Assembly: GCF_050113715.1 (NCBI RefSeq)
Contig: NZ_JBNJQR010000002.1
Span: 186,001 to 250,000, forward strand
Direction: 5' to 3'
Origin: Brevibacillus_H ginsengisoli
Lineage (GTDB): Bacteria > Bacillota > Bacilli > Brevibacillales > Brevibacillaceae
DNA length: 64,000 nucleotides
Both the position numbers and the translations under genes were made by a program. The stretch's first letter is position 1. Every line of letters starts with the position of its first letter. Below the pieces are notes generated by a model, which saw only the letters and a list, made by a program, of their open reading frames with translations, searched no databases and had not been told where the DNA came from. Positions 35,382 to 44,000 of the stretch are shown here, one piece after another.

Positions 35382-35451
35382 CTATACATTTTCCTAAAAT
35401 GACAGGAAAAAGCCTCTTGCGATCATCTTCACTGTATCTATTATAGTTAAC
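35377..35451. promoter_or_regulatory. Inverted repeat pair around the divergent MerR/oxidase promoters
   Basis: GTCAACTATA (35377-35386) and TATAGTTAAC (35442-35451) are near-perfect inverted copies separated by 55 bases, flanking the intergenic region. They may be two regulator half-sites or operators for the adjacent MerR protein. Confidence 0.45.
35417..35444 (+). promoter_or_regulatory. Sigma-A promoter for the FAD oxidase gene
   Basis: TTGCGA (35417-35422), a 16-base spacer and TATTAT (35439-35444), placed 56 bases before the start codon; the right inverted-repeat arm overlaps the -10. Confidence 0.55.
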
Positions 35452-35499
35452 GCGAGAACATCGTGTAAAGGCTTACAGAAGCTATTGGGGGTGAATGAT

Positions 35500-36774
35500 A
35501 TGCTGACAGAAACGGTTTCTTTATGGCAAGGAACGGTCAATCGGAACAATAGACGTCCTTCTCTTCTGGGTCAAATAGAGACGGATGTGGTCATTGTCGG
35601 AGCAGGATTTACGGGTATTTCATCCGCTTACTTTTTGAGTAAAAAAGGGATATCCGCAGTTGTTTTAGAGCAAGAAACGGTGGGGTGGGGAGCAACGGGC
35701 CGTAACGGCGGCATGATGAATACTGGATATAAGCCATCCGCGGAAGGCATGATCGCGCGATGGGGCCTTGAGGATGCCAGAAAACTGGATCAGATTGCGA
35801 TCGATAGCATTCATTTAGTGGATGAACTAGTAAAGGAGCATACCATCGATTGTTCCATTCGACATTGCGGTCACATAGTCTTGACGAAAAATCCCAAATC
35901 AATGAATCGGTTGCGTAATGAAGTTGGCGCTATGCAAAAATACTTCGGCCGTGAAGTGAGGATTGTTGAAGGTAACGAACTCCAGAATGAGATTGGTTCT
36001 AATTATTATAAATTGGGGATGGTTGATTCACAAAGTTACGGGTTTCATCCCTTGAACTATGCGCTTGGACTTGCGGATGCTGCCGAATCGCTGGGTGCAA
36101 AATTTTATGAGAAGTCGAAAGTAACAAGCATCAAACGCACAGGTGAAACTGTAACCGTTTTAACAGATAAAGGAGTCGTGAAAGCAAAAGAAGTGATCGT
36201 AGCCACGGATGGTTACTCTTCAAGAATCTCCAAAGAGCTGGATCAAGGCGTCATTCCAGTAGCAAGTTATGTGATCGCTACGGAACCGCTGGACGAAGAT
36301 TTGATTAAACGCCTGATTCCAAATAATCGTATGTTATTCGATACGACCAAAATGACGAATTATTTCAGAATAACTCCGGATTCGAGAATGTTGTACGGGG
36401 GTTCGGGTGTTAGACATGACAGGGGGCATAAGTATTTCCCTGAACTTCATCAAAAAATGCTTATGGTATTCCCGCAGCTTGCTCCATATAAAATTGACTA
36501 TCGCTGGAGTGGATTGATAGGGGTAACGAAAGACTTTTTCCCAGTAATCGGCAAGATGGAGGATGGCAGCTATTTTGCGACAGGATATTGCGGTCATGGC
36601 GGCTCGCAGTCAACGCTTCTCGGAAAAATTCTTGCGGATTGCATTGCCAAAGAACAAGATCGAATCGAGTACTTCGAAAAAAACGCTCTCAAACCATTTC
36701 CATTTTCAAGCCAAAAAGGCATGTTGATCAATTTAGCCAATATTTACTATCGCTGGTTGGATCGAAACGGTTAG
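35500..36774 (+). CDS. FAD-dependent amine/amino-acid oxidase (DAO family, PuuB-like)
   Basis: The ATG at 35500 follows GGGGGTG. The 424-residue product starts with a tail (LWQGTVNRNNRRPSLLG) then the FAD dinucleotide fold VVIVGAGFTGISSAYFLS with the closing acidic residue in VVLEQ, the GATGRNGGMMN loop typical of DadA-family oxidases, and the C-terminal YFATGYCGHGGSQSTLLGK flavin-contact region. The family oxidises secondary or primary amines such as gamma-glutamylputrescine, glycine or sarcosine, releasing peroxide. The short N-terminal extension and CGHGG favour the gamma-glutamylputrescine-oxidase-like branch. Substrate not fixed. Probably controlled by the divergent MerR-type protein. 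Confidence 0.85.
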   Translation: MLTETVSLWQGTVNRNNRRPSLLGQIETDVVIVGAGFTGISSAYFLSKKGISAVVLEQETVGWGATGRNGGMMNTGYKPSAEGMIARWGLEDARKLDQIAIDSIHLVDELVKEHTIDCSIRHCGHIVLTKNPKSMNRLRNEVGAMQKYFGREVRIVEGNELQNEIGSNYYKLGMVDSQSYGFHPLNYALGLADAAESLGAKFYEKSKVTSIKRTGETVTVLTDKGVVKAKEVIVATDGYSSRISKELDQGVIPVASYVIATEPLDEDLIKRLIPNNRMLFDTTKMTNYFRITPDSRMLYGGSGVRHDRGHKYFPELHQKMLMVFPQLAPYKIDYRWSGLIGVTKDFFPVIGKMEDGSYFATGYCGHGGSQSTLLGKILADCIAKEQDRIEYFEKNALKPFPFSSQKGMLINLANIYYRWLDRNG

Positions 36775-36816
36775 GAGGCCCTTGAGTTATGGGGATAATT
36801 GGTATCATAACAGTGA

Positions 36817-36834
36817 ACATAATGATTATTATGT
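36817..36834. promoter_or_regulatory. Palindrome upstream of the acyl-CoA synthetase gene
   Basis: ACATAAT-GATT-ATTATGT is a perfect 7-bp inverted repeat in the 178-base gap before the synthetase. ATATCGAA is also repeated directly at 36893-36900 and 36915-36922. Either could be an operator; the regulator is unknown. Confidence 0.4.
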
Positions 36835-36952
36835 AAACTAATAAAAACATCTCATCTGCCAGTATAAGTAAAAGCAGGAATGTATGCGCTTTATATCGAA
36901 ATAATAAACAGATAATATCGAATTATGAGAATTTATGATGAGGTGAATGATT

Positions 36953-38617
36953 GTGATCCAATTACGCTCCATTACCATTGGCGATCTCCTCGATGAAACG
37001 ACTTCCAAGTACCCTGATAAAGAAGCGGTTGTCTACAAGGAAAGAGGCCTTCGTTACTCCTTTCGTGAGTTTCAGCAGCTTTGCAACGAGGTAGCGAAAG
37101 GTTTCATGTCTCTAGGCATTCAAGCAGGCGAGAATATGGCTATCTGGGCTACCAATGTTCCCGAGTGGGTCACCACGCAGTTCGCTTCTGCGAAAATGGG
37201 CGGAGTTTTGGTCACAGTGAACACCAGCTATCGGACACATGAATTGGAGTACCTGCTTCGCCAGTCTGAATCCACGACGCTTTTGATTATTGAATCCTAC
37301 CGAGATGCGAGTTACGTCGAGATGATCCAAGAAATTTGTCCTGAACTATCTCAGTGTGAACCGGGTCAGCTTCAATCTGTCAGACTTCCTCATCTTCGTA
37401 ATGTGATCTTTATTGGAGACGAACGCAAGCCAGGTATGTTCCTGTGGAGTGACTTAGTTGAGCTTGGCAAGGAAGTAACGGACGAGCAGCTCATGCAGCG
37501 TCAGCAATCTCTATTGCCTGATGATGTGATTAACATGCAATATACCTCTGGGACAACCGGCTTTCCCAAAGGGGTTATGCTTACCCATAGCAACATTGTG
37601 AACAATGCGATCCAGGTTGCGGGCTCCATGAATTTAGGGCCCGAGGACCGGCTGTGTATTCCTGTTCCATTTTTCCACTGCTTTGGCTGTGTGATGAGTA
37701 CATTGGCTTGCGTGGCGACAGGAGCAACAATGGTTCCCTTGATTACTTTTGATCCAGGACTGGCTCTGTCGATTATGTCAGAGGAACGTTGTACCGCTAT
37801 CCAAGGAGTACCAACGATGTTCATTGCGGAGCTTAACCATCCAGACTTTGACTCATATGATCTCAGCACCCTTCGCACAGGCATCATGGCAGGCTCCCCT
37901 TGTCCGATTGAGGTCATGAAGAAGGTCGTCGACAAAATGGGCGTACGCGATATCACGATTGCCTATGGCCAAACGGAGTCTTCGCCTGTTATCACACAAA
38001 CTCGTAGGGAAGACAGCATTGAGCGTCGAGTAAGCACTGTAGGTCGAGCGCTTGGTCCGGTTGGAGTGAAAATCATCGATCCAGTCAGCGGTGAAACACT
38101 GCCACCAGGCGAGCAGGGGGAACTTTGTACACGTGGCTATCATGTGATGAAGGGCTACTACAATATGCCGGAGCAGACTTTCAAAGCGATTGACCATGAA
38201 GGCTGGTTGCATACCGGAGATTTGGCGACAGTTGACGAAGAGGGGTATTACCGTATTACTGGTCGTCTCAAGGATATGATCATTCGTGGTGGTGAAAATG
38301 TCTATCCGCGTGAGATTGAGGAATTTCTCTATACCCACCCCAAAATCCTCGATGTTCAAGTGGTGGGTCTGCCTGATGAAAAATACGGTGAGCAAGTCCT
38401 AGCCTGTGTAAAAATAAAAGAAGGCGAGCAATTGACGGAGGAAGAGGTCAAACAGTATTGTGAAGGCAAGATTGCGCGGTATAAAATTCCATACTACATA
38501 CAAATTGTTACCGAATATCCTATGACGGCATCCGGTAAAATCCAAAAATACAAATTACGTGAGCAGGCCATTGTCGCCTTAGGATTGGAAAAAGCAGAGA
38601 ACATCGAAACTGCCTAA
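36953..38617 (+). CDS. AMP-binding acyl-CoA synthetase
   Basis: The GTG at 36953 is 6 bases after GAGGTGA; the ATG at 36947 abuts that site. The 554-residue product has the adenylate-forming enzyme motifs in order: the P-loop YTSGTTGFPKG (about residues 198-208), AYGQTESSP, HTGDLATVDEEGYYRITGRLKDMIIRGG split over A5-A8, and the C-terminal catalytic Lys in TASGKIQKYKLR. It activates a medium- or long-chain acid to acyl-CoA through an acyl-AMP. It resembles Bacillus YngI-type synthetases. No beta-oxidation genes are adjacent. Confidence 0.92.
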   Translation: MIQLRSITIGDLLDETTSKYPDKEAVVYKERGLRYSFREFQQLCNEVAKGFMSLGIQAGENMAIWATNVPEWVTTQFASAKMGGVLVTVNTSYRTHELEYLLRQSESTTLLIIESYRDASYVEMIQEICPELSQCEPGQLQSVRLPHLRNVIFIGDERKPGMFLWSDLVELGKEVTDEQLMQRQQSLLPDDVINMQYTSGTTGFPKGVMLTHSNIVNNAIQVAGSMNLGPEDRLCIPVPFFHCFGCVMSTLACVATGATMVPLITFDPGLALSIMSEERCTAIQGVPTMFIAELNHPDFDSYDLSTLRTGIMAGSPCPIEVMKKVVDKMGVRDITIAYGQTESSPVITQTRREDSIERRVSTVGRALGPVGVKIIDPVSGETLPPGEQGELCTRGYHVMKGYYNMPEQTFKAIDHEGWLHTGDLATVDEEGYYRITGRLKDMIIRGGENVYPREIEEFLYTHPKILDVQVVGLPDEKYGEQVLACVKIKEGEQLTEEEVKQYCEGKIARYKIPYYIQIVTEYPMTASGKIQKYKLREQAIVALGLEKAENIETA

Positions 38618-38627
38618 CCCATTTTCC

Positions 38628-38662
38628 AACCCCTTGTCACCTTCGTGTGGCGGGGGTTTTTT
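38628..38662 (+). terminator. Rho-independent terminator after the acyl-CoA synthetase
   Basis: An imperfect stem with AACCCC/GGGGTT ends (38628-38657) followed by TTTTTT. Confidence 0.75.
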
Positions 38663-38759
38663 CATTGGTTTATCATCTTGGGTTCATGGAAAAATTGGCT
38701 CAGCTGCTGATATAATACAGCCATATTTTAGCTGATTGGCGTATGTAGGAGGGCCCGAA

Positions 38760-39476
38760 GTGAAAAAATCAATCCTTCGATGGGGTACTGTCATTATCCT
38801 TTTCGTCGCAGTTCTTTACATAACCTATGACATGATGAACTCAAGGACATTTCAGGTGTTCGGTGAGATTGTTCCCCGCGTCGAAACCACACAAAAGGCT
38901 GTTGCCCTTACAATTGATGATGGACCGAATGGGAAGGCGGATAAGCTGATTCACTTATTGGAAGAGGAAAAAATAAAAGCTACCTTTTTCTTGATCGGTC
39001 AGGAAATGGAGAAATATCCGCAAGAAACGGTAAAGCTGATACAAGCGGGCCATGAGATTGGAAATCATTCGTATTCTCATCAACGAATGGTGCTGAAAAC
39101 CCCTGGCTTCATTCAAAACGAGATTGAGCGTACAGATACACTGATTCATCAAGCAGGTTACCAAGGAGACATCCTTTTCAGACCGCCATATGGGAAAAAA
39201 CTCTTCCTATTGCCGTATTACCTCAACAAGACCAATCGAAAGTCGATAACCTGGGACATCGAACCTGATTCCGATCCCCAAATTGCTTCATCAACGGATC
39301 GAATGATCAACTACGTGGTTCACGAAGCCAAACCGGGTTCGATCATACTATTGCACGGTTGGCACTATTCAGATGAGGAGGCATCACATGTCATCAGAGG
39401 AATTGTTGGCGGTTTAAGAGAGCAGGGATATACCTTCTTAACCGTGTCCGAGTTAATGCTATTGCGGGGAAAATAA
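38760..39476 (+). CDS. Polysaccharide deacetylase (NodB domain), membrane-anchored
   Basis: The GTG at 38760 follows AGGAGGG. The 238-residue product has an N-terminal membrane segment (about residues 8-26) and a NodB domain with the catalytic set: TIDDGP (metal Asp), HSYSH (metal His pair), RPPYG and the late LLHGW histidine. It removes acetyl groups from a polysaccharide such as peptidoglycan, or acts on spore cortex like PdaA. With all motifs intact it should be active outside the membrane. It is a single gene convergent with leuD. Confidence 0.9.
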   Translation: MKKSILRWGTVIILFVAVLYITYDMMNSRTFQVFGEIVPRVETTQKAVALTIDDGPNGKADKLIHLLEEEKIKATFFLIGQEMEKYPQETVKLIQAGHEIGNHSYSHQRMVLKTPGFIQNEIERTDTLIHQAGYQGDILFRPPYGKKLFLLPYYLNKTNRKSITWDIEPDSDPQIASSTDRMINYVVHEAKPGSIILLHGWHYSDEEASHVIRGIVGGLREQGYTFLTVSELMLLRGK

Positions 39477-39585
39477 ACTACGAATACCCTATCTCTCATC
39501 GGTTCCTTTCTTCGGAATCATCCCGAACAGTTTGTGCATGCATGTAGAAGCAGAGTAATCAGCCCAAATATTGTGAGACAATGAT

Positions 39586-39629
39586 AAGGCTCCGCTTTGT
39601 GTACGAGATACACAAGGTCGGAGCCTTTT
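39586..39629. terminator. Bidirectional terminator between the deacetylase gene and leuD
   Basis: Perfect outer stem AAGGCTCCG/CGGAGCCTT plus inner TTGTGT/ACACAA. T follows on the plus strand. It lies between convergent genes in a 215-base gap that otherwise shows nothing. Confidence 0.8.
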
Positions 39630-39691
39630 ATGGTTCATGATTCGCAATCGTCCCTTAAATGAGTCCTACAAGCGATGTCTAGGCAGTTATC

Positions 39692-40279
39692 TTAGGTTCG
39701 GGCAGCCTCATAAGCAGCGATCTTCTCCTCATGCTGAAGTGTCAGCCCGATATCATCCAGGCCGTTCAACAGGAAGTAACGACGATAAGAATCCACATCA
39801 AAAGAGTAGGAGAGACCGTAATCATCTTCCACCAATTGTTTATCAAGGTTAACACGTAGCTGATAACCTTCATGTTTTTCTGCTCGATCAAACAGCTCTT
39901 GAACCTGATCTTCGGAGAAGGTAATCGGGAGAATTCCGTTTTTGAAGCAGTTATTGTAGAAAATATCGGCAAAAGATGGGGCAATAATCACTTTAAAGCC
40001 ATAATCAAGCAAAGCCCATGGAGCGTGCTCCCGAGAAGAACCGCAACCAAAGTTATTGCGGGCAACCAGAATGGAAGCCTCTTGATAGCGAGGGTGATTG
40101 AGCACAAAGGAATCGATTTGTTCCCCTTGTGGAGTGAATCTCCACTCATAAAAGAGGAATTGACCAAAACCTGTGCGTTCAATTCGCTTAAGGAATTGCT
40201 TTGGAATAATGGCATCTGTATCAACATTCACCCGATCAAGCGGAGCTACTACACCTGTATGAATTACGAATGGTTCCAT
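39692..40279 (-). CDS. leuD: 3-isopropylmalate dehydratase small subunit
   Basis: A 195-residue protein with the small aconitase-like swivel domain: PLDRVNVDTDAIIPKQFLK at the start and FGCGSSREHAPWAL around residue 70. With LeuC it isomerises 2-isopropylmalate to 3-isopropylmalate in leucine synthesis. It is 28 bases after leuC on the same strand. The other leu genes are not in the window, so leuCD here is a separate unit. Confidence 0.96.
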   Translation of the reverse strand: MEPFVIHTGVVAPLDRVNVDTDAIIPKQFLKRIERTGFGQFLFYEWRFTPQGEQIDSFVLNHPRYQEASILVARNNFGCGSSREHAPWALLDYGFKVIIAPSFADIFYNNCFKNGILPITFSEDQVQELFDRAEKHEGYQLRVNLDKQLVEDDYGLSYSFDVDSYRRYFLLNGLDDIGLTLQHEEKIAAYEAART

Positions 40280-40307
40280 CGTTTCATCCTCCTATCAAAT
40301 TACCGAG

Positions 40308-41726
40308 TTAGACGTTCGCTGTTTCTTTCAGCCATTCACGCACATCAACGAAGTGCCCTGCAATAGCCGCCGCAGCCGCCATTTCTGGTCCAACGAGGTG
40401 AGTACGTCCACCGCGTCCTTGACGTCCTTCGAAATTGCGGTTGGAGGTAGAGGCGCAGCGTTCACCATTTTCAAGAATATCCGGGTTCATGGCCAAACAC
40501 ATGGAGCAGCCAGATTCACGCCACTCAAAGCCAGCCTCGATAAAGATATGGTGCAAGCCTTCTTGTTCAGCGCGTTGTTTGACTGTTTGAGAACCTGGAA
40601 CGACCATAGCGTGAACGTGTGGAGCGACTTTTCGTCCTTTGGCAACCGCTGCCGCTTGACGCAAATCTTCCATTCTACCGTTTGTGCAAGATCCAATGAA
40701 GACACGATCGATCTTGATCTCACTCATTGGGGTACCTGGCGCAAGTCCCATGTAGGCGAGGGCGTCTTGTGCCGCTTTCCGTTCGTTGGCGGTAGCAAAG
40801 CTCTCGGGATGAGGGACTACGTCTAGAATGCTGGTTCCCATGCCCGGGCTGGTTCCCCATGTTACCTGTGGAGCAACCTCAGTTGCATCGATTTCGACAG
40901 TATGATCATAAGTTGCTCCTTCATCTGTCACCAGATCTCTCCATTTCTCAACGGCTAAGAGGAAGTCTTCTCCTTGTGGGGAATAGCGGCGACCTTTCAG
41001 ATAGGCGAAGGTCGTTTCATCTGGAGCGATCAAACCGGCGCGTGCTCCGGCTTCAATGGACATGTTGCAGACGGTCATCCGTTGCTCCATGGTCATATTT
41101 TTGATGGCGTTCCCTGTGTATTCAATCACGTATCCCGTTGCGAAATCAGTCCCATACTTCGCGATGATGGCTAGAATCAAGTCTTTTGCCGTTACGCCAG
41201 TAGGTAGATCGCCATTAACGGCAACCTGGAGAGTTTTGGGCTTCTGCTGCTGCAAGCATTGAGTGGCTAGAACGTGCTCAACCTCACTGGTACCAATTCC
41301 AAAAGCAAGGGCGCCAAATGCTCCGTGTGTTGAGGTGTGGCTGTCACCACAGACGATCGTCTTGCCTGGATGCGTTAACCCTAGTTCGGGACCGATAACG
41401 TGGACAATTCCTTGATCGGGGCTGTTTAAGTCCGCGAGTCGAATTCCGAATTCATCACAATTTGCGGTTAAGGTCTCCATTTGTTGACGAGAGATCGGGT
41501 CTTTGACATTGTAGCGATCTTTGGTGGGAACATTGTGATCCATCGTAGCGAAGGTCAGTTCCGGTCGACGTACCTTGCGATTAGCCAGTCGAAGACCTTC
41601 AAACGCCTGTGGCGAAGTTACTTCGTGAACCAGGTGCAAATCGATGTATAAAAGGCTTGGTTTCCCCGCTTCCTCGTGAATAACGTGTTGATCCCAGATC
41701 TTTTCGAATAATGTACGTGGTTTCAT
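40308..41726 (-). CDS. leuC: 3-isopropylmalate dehydratase large subunit
   Basis: The ATG at 41726 (MKPRTLFEKIWDQHV) has GGGAGGGAA just upstream and gives 472 residues, the usual length; the longer frame to 41780 has no support. Iron-sulfur ligands are visible: the Cys in FIGSCTNGR and the pair in ESGCSMCLAMNPD. CGDSHTSTHGAFG and FATMDHNVPT are standard substrate-site segments. The 4Fe-4S cluster dehydrates and rehydrates isopropylmalate. The gene is transcribed divergently from a LysR regulator whose binding box sits at about -65 of the leuC promoter. Confidence 0.97.
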   Translation of the reverse strand: MKPRTLFEKIWDQHVIHEEAGKPSLLYIDLHLVHEVTSPQAFEGLRLANRKVRRPELTFATMDHNVPTKDRYNVKDPISRQQMETLTANCDEFGIRLADLNSPDQGIVHVIGPELGLTHPGKTIVCGDSHTSTHGAFGALAFGIGTSEVEHVLATQCLQQQKPKTLQVAVNGDLPTGVTAKDLILAIIAKYGTDFATGYVIEYTGNAIKNMTMEQRMTVCNMSIEAGARAGLIAPDETTFAYLKGRRYSPQGEDFLLAVEKWRDLVTDEGATYDHTVEIDATEVAPQVTWGTSPGMGTSILDVVPHPESFATANERKAAQDALAYMGLAPGTPMSEIKIDRVFIGSCTNGRMEDLRQAAAVAKGRKVAPHVHAMVVPGSQTVKQRAEQEGLHHIFIEAGFEWRESGCSMCLAMNPDILENGERCASTSNRNFEGRQGRGGRTHLVGPEMAAAAAIAGHFVDVREWLKETANV

Positions 41727-41770
41727 GTGATTCCCTCCCTGAACCTTTTTCTGTTTGACTATTATGAATA

Positions 41771-41799
41771 GTTGTACCATGATGTGTATAATAGGTCAA
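41771..41799 (-). promoter_or_regulatory. Sigma-A promoter for leuCD
   Basis: On the minus strand TTGACC (41799-41794), a 17-base spacer, and TACAAC (41776-41771). Transcription would start near 41764, about 38 bases before the leuC ATG, too short a leader for a T-box. Confidence 0.65.
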
Positions 41800-41821
41800 A
41801 GATATATTAATTATAGATTCG

Positions 41822-41836
41822 ATAGGTTTTACCTAT
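41822..41836. promoter_or_regulatory. LysR-type operator (T-N11-A palindrome)
   Basis: ATAGGT-TTT-ACCTAT is a perfect dyad holding a T-N11-A core (T41823, A41835). It is centred about 65 bases upstream of the predicted leuC start site and lies just before the ribosome site of the divergent LysR gene, the standard place for LysR activation and autorepression. Confidence 0.7.
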
Positions 41837-41847
41837 AGGAGGTTACC

Positions 41848-42735
41848 ATGGAACTGAGACAAGCCCGATATGTATTGGCTGTTGCGAGCGAACGTAGTTT
41901 TTCGAAAGCGGCTGCCTTGCTTCATCTCGCTCAGCCTTCACTCAGTCAACAAATAGCCAAGCTGGAAAAAGAGTGGGGGGTCCAGTTGTTTCACCGCTAT
42001 TCCCAGCAGATCGAGCTAACGGATGCGGGAGAGCGCTTTGTTCAAGTCGCACAAGCTTTGATTGACAAGGCTGAAGGGCTGGAAAGAGAGATGCGAGCAT
42101 ACGCCAAAGCGGATTCAGGCAAGCTTGTGATCGGCAGCTTACCCATAACCGGTACGCATGTGTTGCCCAATGTTCTCTCGGCGTTTCATCAACAGTATCC
42201 AGGAATTGAACTGAAGTTGGTAGAGGAGCGGTCTAGCCAGCTGGAGGAAATGCTGTTACGAGGGAAACTGGATGTCAGCCTGTTGACGATGCCAATTACC
42301 GATCCGCAGCTGTTGATTGAGCCCATTATCCATGAGGAAATTTTCCTGGCGGTACCTCCTCTGCACCCTATGGCACATAAGGCAGTTGTCTCTATTGAAG
42401 CATTGGCGGATCAAAACTTCATCCTGTTAAAAGAAGGCCAAGGTTTTCGTCAAATCTCCATGGACTTATGTCAGGCAGCCGGATTCAAACCAACGATTGT
42501 GTTCGAAAGCACTAATATACAGACGGTCCAATCTCTAGTTGCCGCTGGCATGGGGATTTCGTTTATTCCGCAAATGATTACGCGCTCGCCTTGGATAACA
42601 GATTCTCCTGTTTATGTAAGGCTAGAATCACGACCGCACCGAACACTGGTCATGGCTGTTCATAAGGATCGCCATCTGTCGCTTCCGGTCAAAGCGTTCA
42701 TGGAAGTGTTGAGAAGAATATCCAAGTCGTCTTGA
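41848..42735 (+). CDS. LysR-family transcriptional regulator, likely of leuCD
   Basis: The ATG at 41848 follows AGGAGG. The 295-residue product has the LysR winged helix (residues 1-60: SFSKAAALLHLAQPSLSQQI), the linker helix and a two-lobed periplasmic-binding-protein-like effector domain (residues about 90-290). Such proteins respond to a pathway intermediate. Divergent placement with leuC and the operator between them make leuCD the likely target, and an isopropylmalate-type effector is a fair guess. It resembles CitR/AlsR-type proteins of Bacillus in general layout. Confidence 0.9.
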   Translation: MELRQARYVLAVASERSFSKAAALLHLAQPSLSQQIAKLEKEWGVQLFHRYSQQIELTDAGERFVQVAQALIDKAEGLEREMRAYAKADSGKLVIGSLPITGTHVLPNVLSAFHQQYPGIELKLVEERSSQLEEMLLRGKLDVSLLTMPITDPQLLIEPIIHEEIFLAVPPLHPMAHKAVVSIEALADQNFILLKEGQGFRQISMDLCQAAGFKPTIVFESTNIQTVQSLVAAGMGISFIPQMITRSPWITDSPVYVRLESRPHRTLVMAVHKDRHLSLPVKAFMEVLRRISKSS

Positions 42736-42821
42736 ATCGTGTCCTCTAAGAGATTAGATACACTTTCGAAAAGAATATGGTAAACTACAGCTAAGAACAG
42801 AGTGGAAGGAATGAATCCATC

Positions 42822-43169
42822 ATGAAGGAACTTAAAACACAATCCGAATTCGATGAAGCGATTGCTTCTTCAAAACCGGTTATTGTCAAATTCTATACAG
42901 ATTGGTGTCCGGATTGCCACCGAATTGATCCGTTTATGCCGGAGGTGGAACAGGCTTACGCGGATAAACTGGACATGGTAGCCGTTAATCGGGACAATTT
43001 TGTCGAGATCTCTCAAGAGCTGCAAGTAATGGGAATCCCAAGCTTCATCGCTTTCCAAAACGGTAAAGAACTGGTGAGATTCGTGAGCAAATTAGGTAAG
43101 AGTCGTGCGGAGATCGAACAATTTCTTGATCGTACGGTTCAGGTGAGTGAAGCACTAAAACAAGCGTAA
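42822..43169 (+). CDS. Thioredoxin-like protein with WCPDC motif
   Basis: The ATG at 42822 is about 10 bases after GGAAGGA. The 115-residue product has the thioredoxin fold: VKFYTDWCPDCHRIDPF with a Cys-Pro-Asp-Cys active site instead of Cys-Gly-Pro-Cys, the cis-proline MGIPSF, and a C-terminal helix. No signal, so it is cytoplasmic. The changed dipeptide suggests a shifted redox potential or a different partner. It is followed by its own terminator. Confidence 0.88.
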   Translation: MKELKTQSEFDEAIASSKPVIVKFYTDWCPDCHRIDPFMPEVEQAYADKLDMVAVNRDNFVEISQELQVMGIPSFIAFQNGKELVRFVSKLGKSRAEIEQFLDRTVQVSEALKQA

Positions 43170-43189
43170 TAGCATGAGTGTATAAGAAA

Positions 43190-43229
43190 AAGAAACCTGT
43201 TCATCCTGAGGTTTCTTTTTCTTTGGTTC
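43190..43229 (+). terminator. Rho-independent terminator after the thioredoxin-like gene
   Basis: Perfect 9-bp stem AAGAAACCT/AGGTTTCTT (43190-43198 and 43209-43217) followed by TTTCTTT. It lies inside the upstream extension of the next frame, which argues for the later start of that gene. Confidence 0.82.
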
Positions 43230-43261
43230 ATTTCACAATGGATAACGAGAGGATGAAACCC

Positions 43262-43981
43262 ATGAGAAATCTCTGTATCGCCCATCGAGGCTGGTCTGGC
43301 AAAGCACCGGAGAATACGCTTGCGGCTTTTGAACTTGCTCTTCGGCAACCCGGAGTGGACGGGATCGAACTGGACGTCCATCTAAGTAAGGATGGGGTTC
43401 CCGTTGTCATTCACGATTTTCACTTGTCTCGAACAACGAATGGAGCAGGGAAAATAGCAGATTCTACATTCAGCCAATTGCAACAATTGGACGCTGGTTC
43501 GTGGTTTGCTCCGTCATTTTCTTCACAACGTATTCCTTCGTTAGAGCAGGTTTTGCAAATGTACAAGGGGAGTAAGCTGATTAATATTGAACTGAAACAA
43601 ATTGATAATGTCTACGATGGGTTGGAAGAACAGGTGGTTCAATTCGTTCATTCCTATCGGATGGAGGAGCAGGTGGTGATCACATCATTCGATCATTATA
43701 GCGTTCAGAAGGTAAAACAGCTTGCTCCACACCTCAAAGCTGGTCCAATTCTTTGTGGTAATCCGTTGCTTTTGGAGGAACAGCTGCAAGAAATGAACGC
43801 AGACTTCCTCTCCATTGACTGTGAGTTTGTTACCCCACGGCTGGTTGATAAGATGAGGAAGTCGAATACTACCATTATGGGGTGGACAGTGAATGAACCG
43901 GAAACGATGAAAGAACTGATGAATCTGAGCAAAGAAATATGGATTTGTACCAACCATCCAGATCGGTTGCTAGCGTTATAG
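43262..43981 (+). CDS. Glycerophosphodiester phosphodiesterase
   Basis: The ATG at 43262 (MRNLCIAHRGW) has GAGAGG 9 bases upstream; the longer frame runs back through a terminator. The 239-residue product is a GDPD TIM barrel with the catalytic HRGWSGKAPENT histidine, the metal ligands in GIELDVHLSKDG and the second histidine in VIHD. It hydrolyses glycerophosphodiesters from lipid turnover to glycerol-3-phosphate and an alcohol. No signal peptide, so it is cytoplasmic, UgpQ-like. It lies 19 bases before the pseudouridine synthase gene. Confidence 0.93.
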   Translation: MRNLCIAHRGWSGKAPENTLAAFELALRQPGVDGIELDVHLSKDGVPVVIHDFHLSRTTNGAGKIADSTFSQLQQLDAGSWFAPSFSSQRIPSLEQVLQMYKGSKLINIELKQIDNVYDGLEEQVVQFVHSYRMEEQVVITSFDHYSVQKVKQLAPHLKAGPILCGNPLLLEEQLQEMNADFLSIDCEFVTPRLVDKMRKSNTTIMGWTVNEPETMKELMNLSKEIWICTNHPDRLLAL

Positions 43982-44000
43982 TCGAAAGGAACGTGAATAA

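Noticed and set aside
37853..38395. 180-codon reverse-strand frame within the acyl-CoA synthetase gene
   Set aside because: Opposite strand of a conserved enzyme with all motifs; no independent signals.
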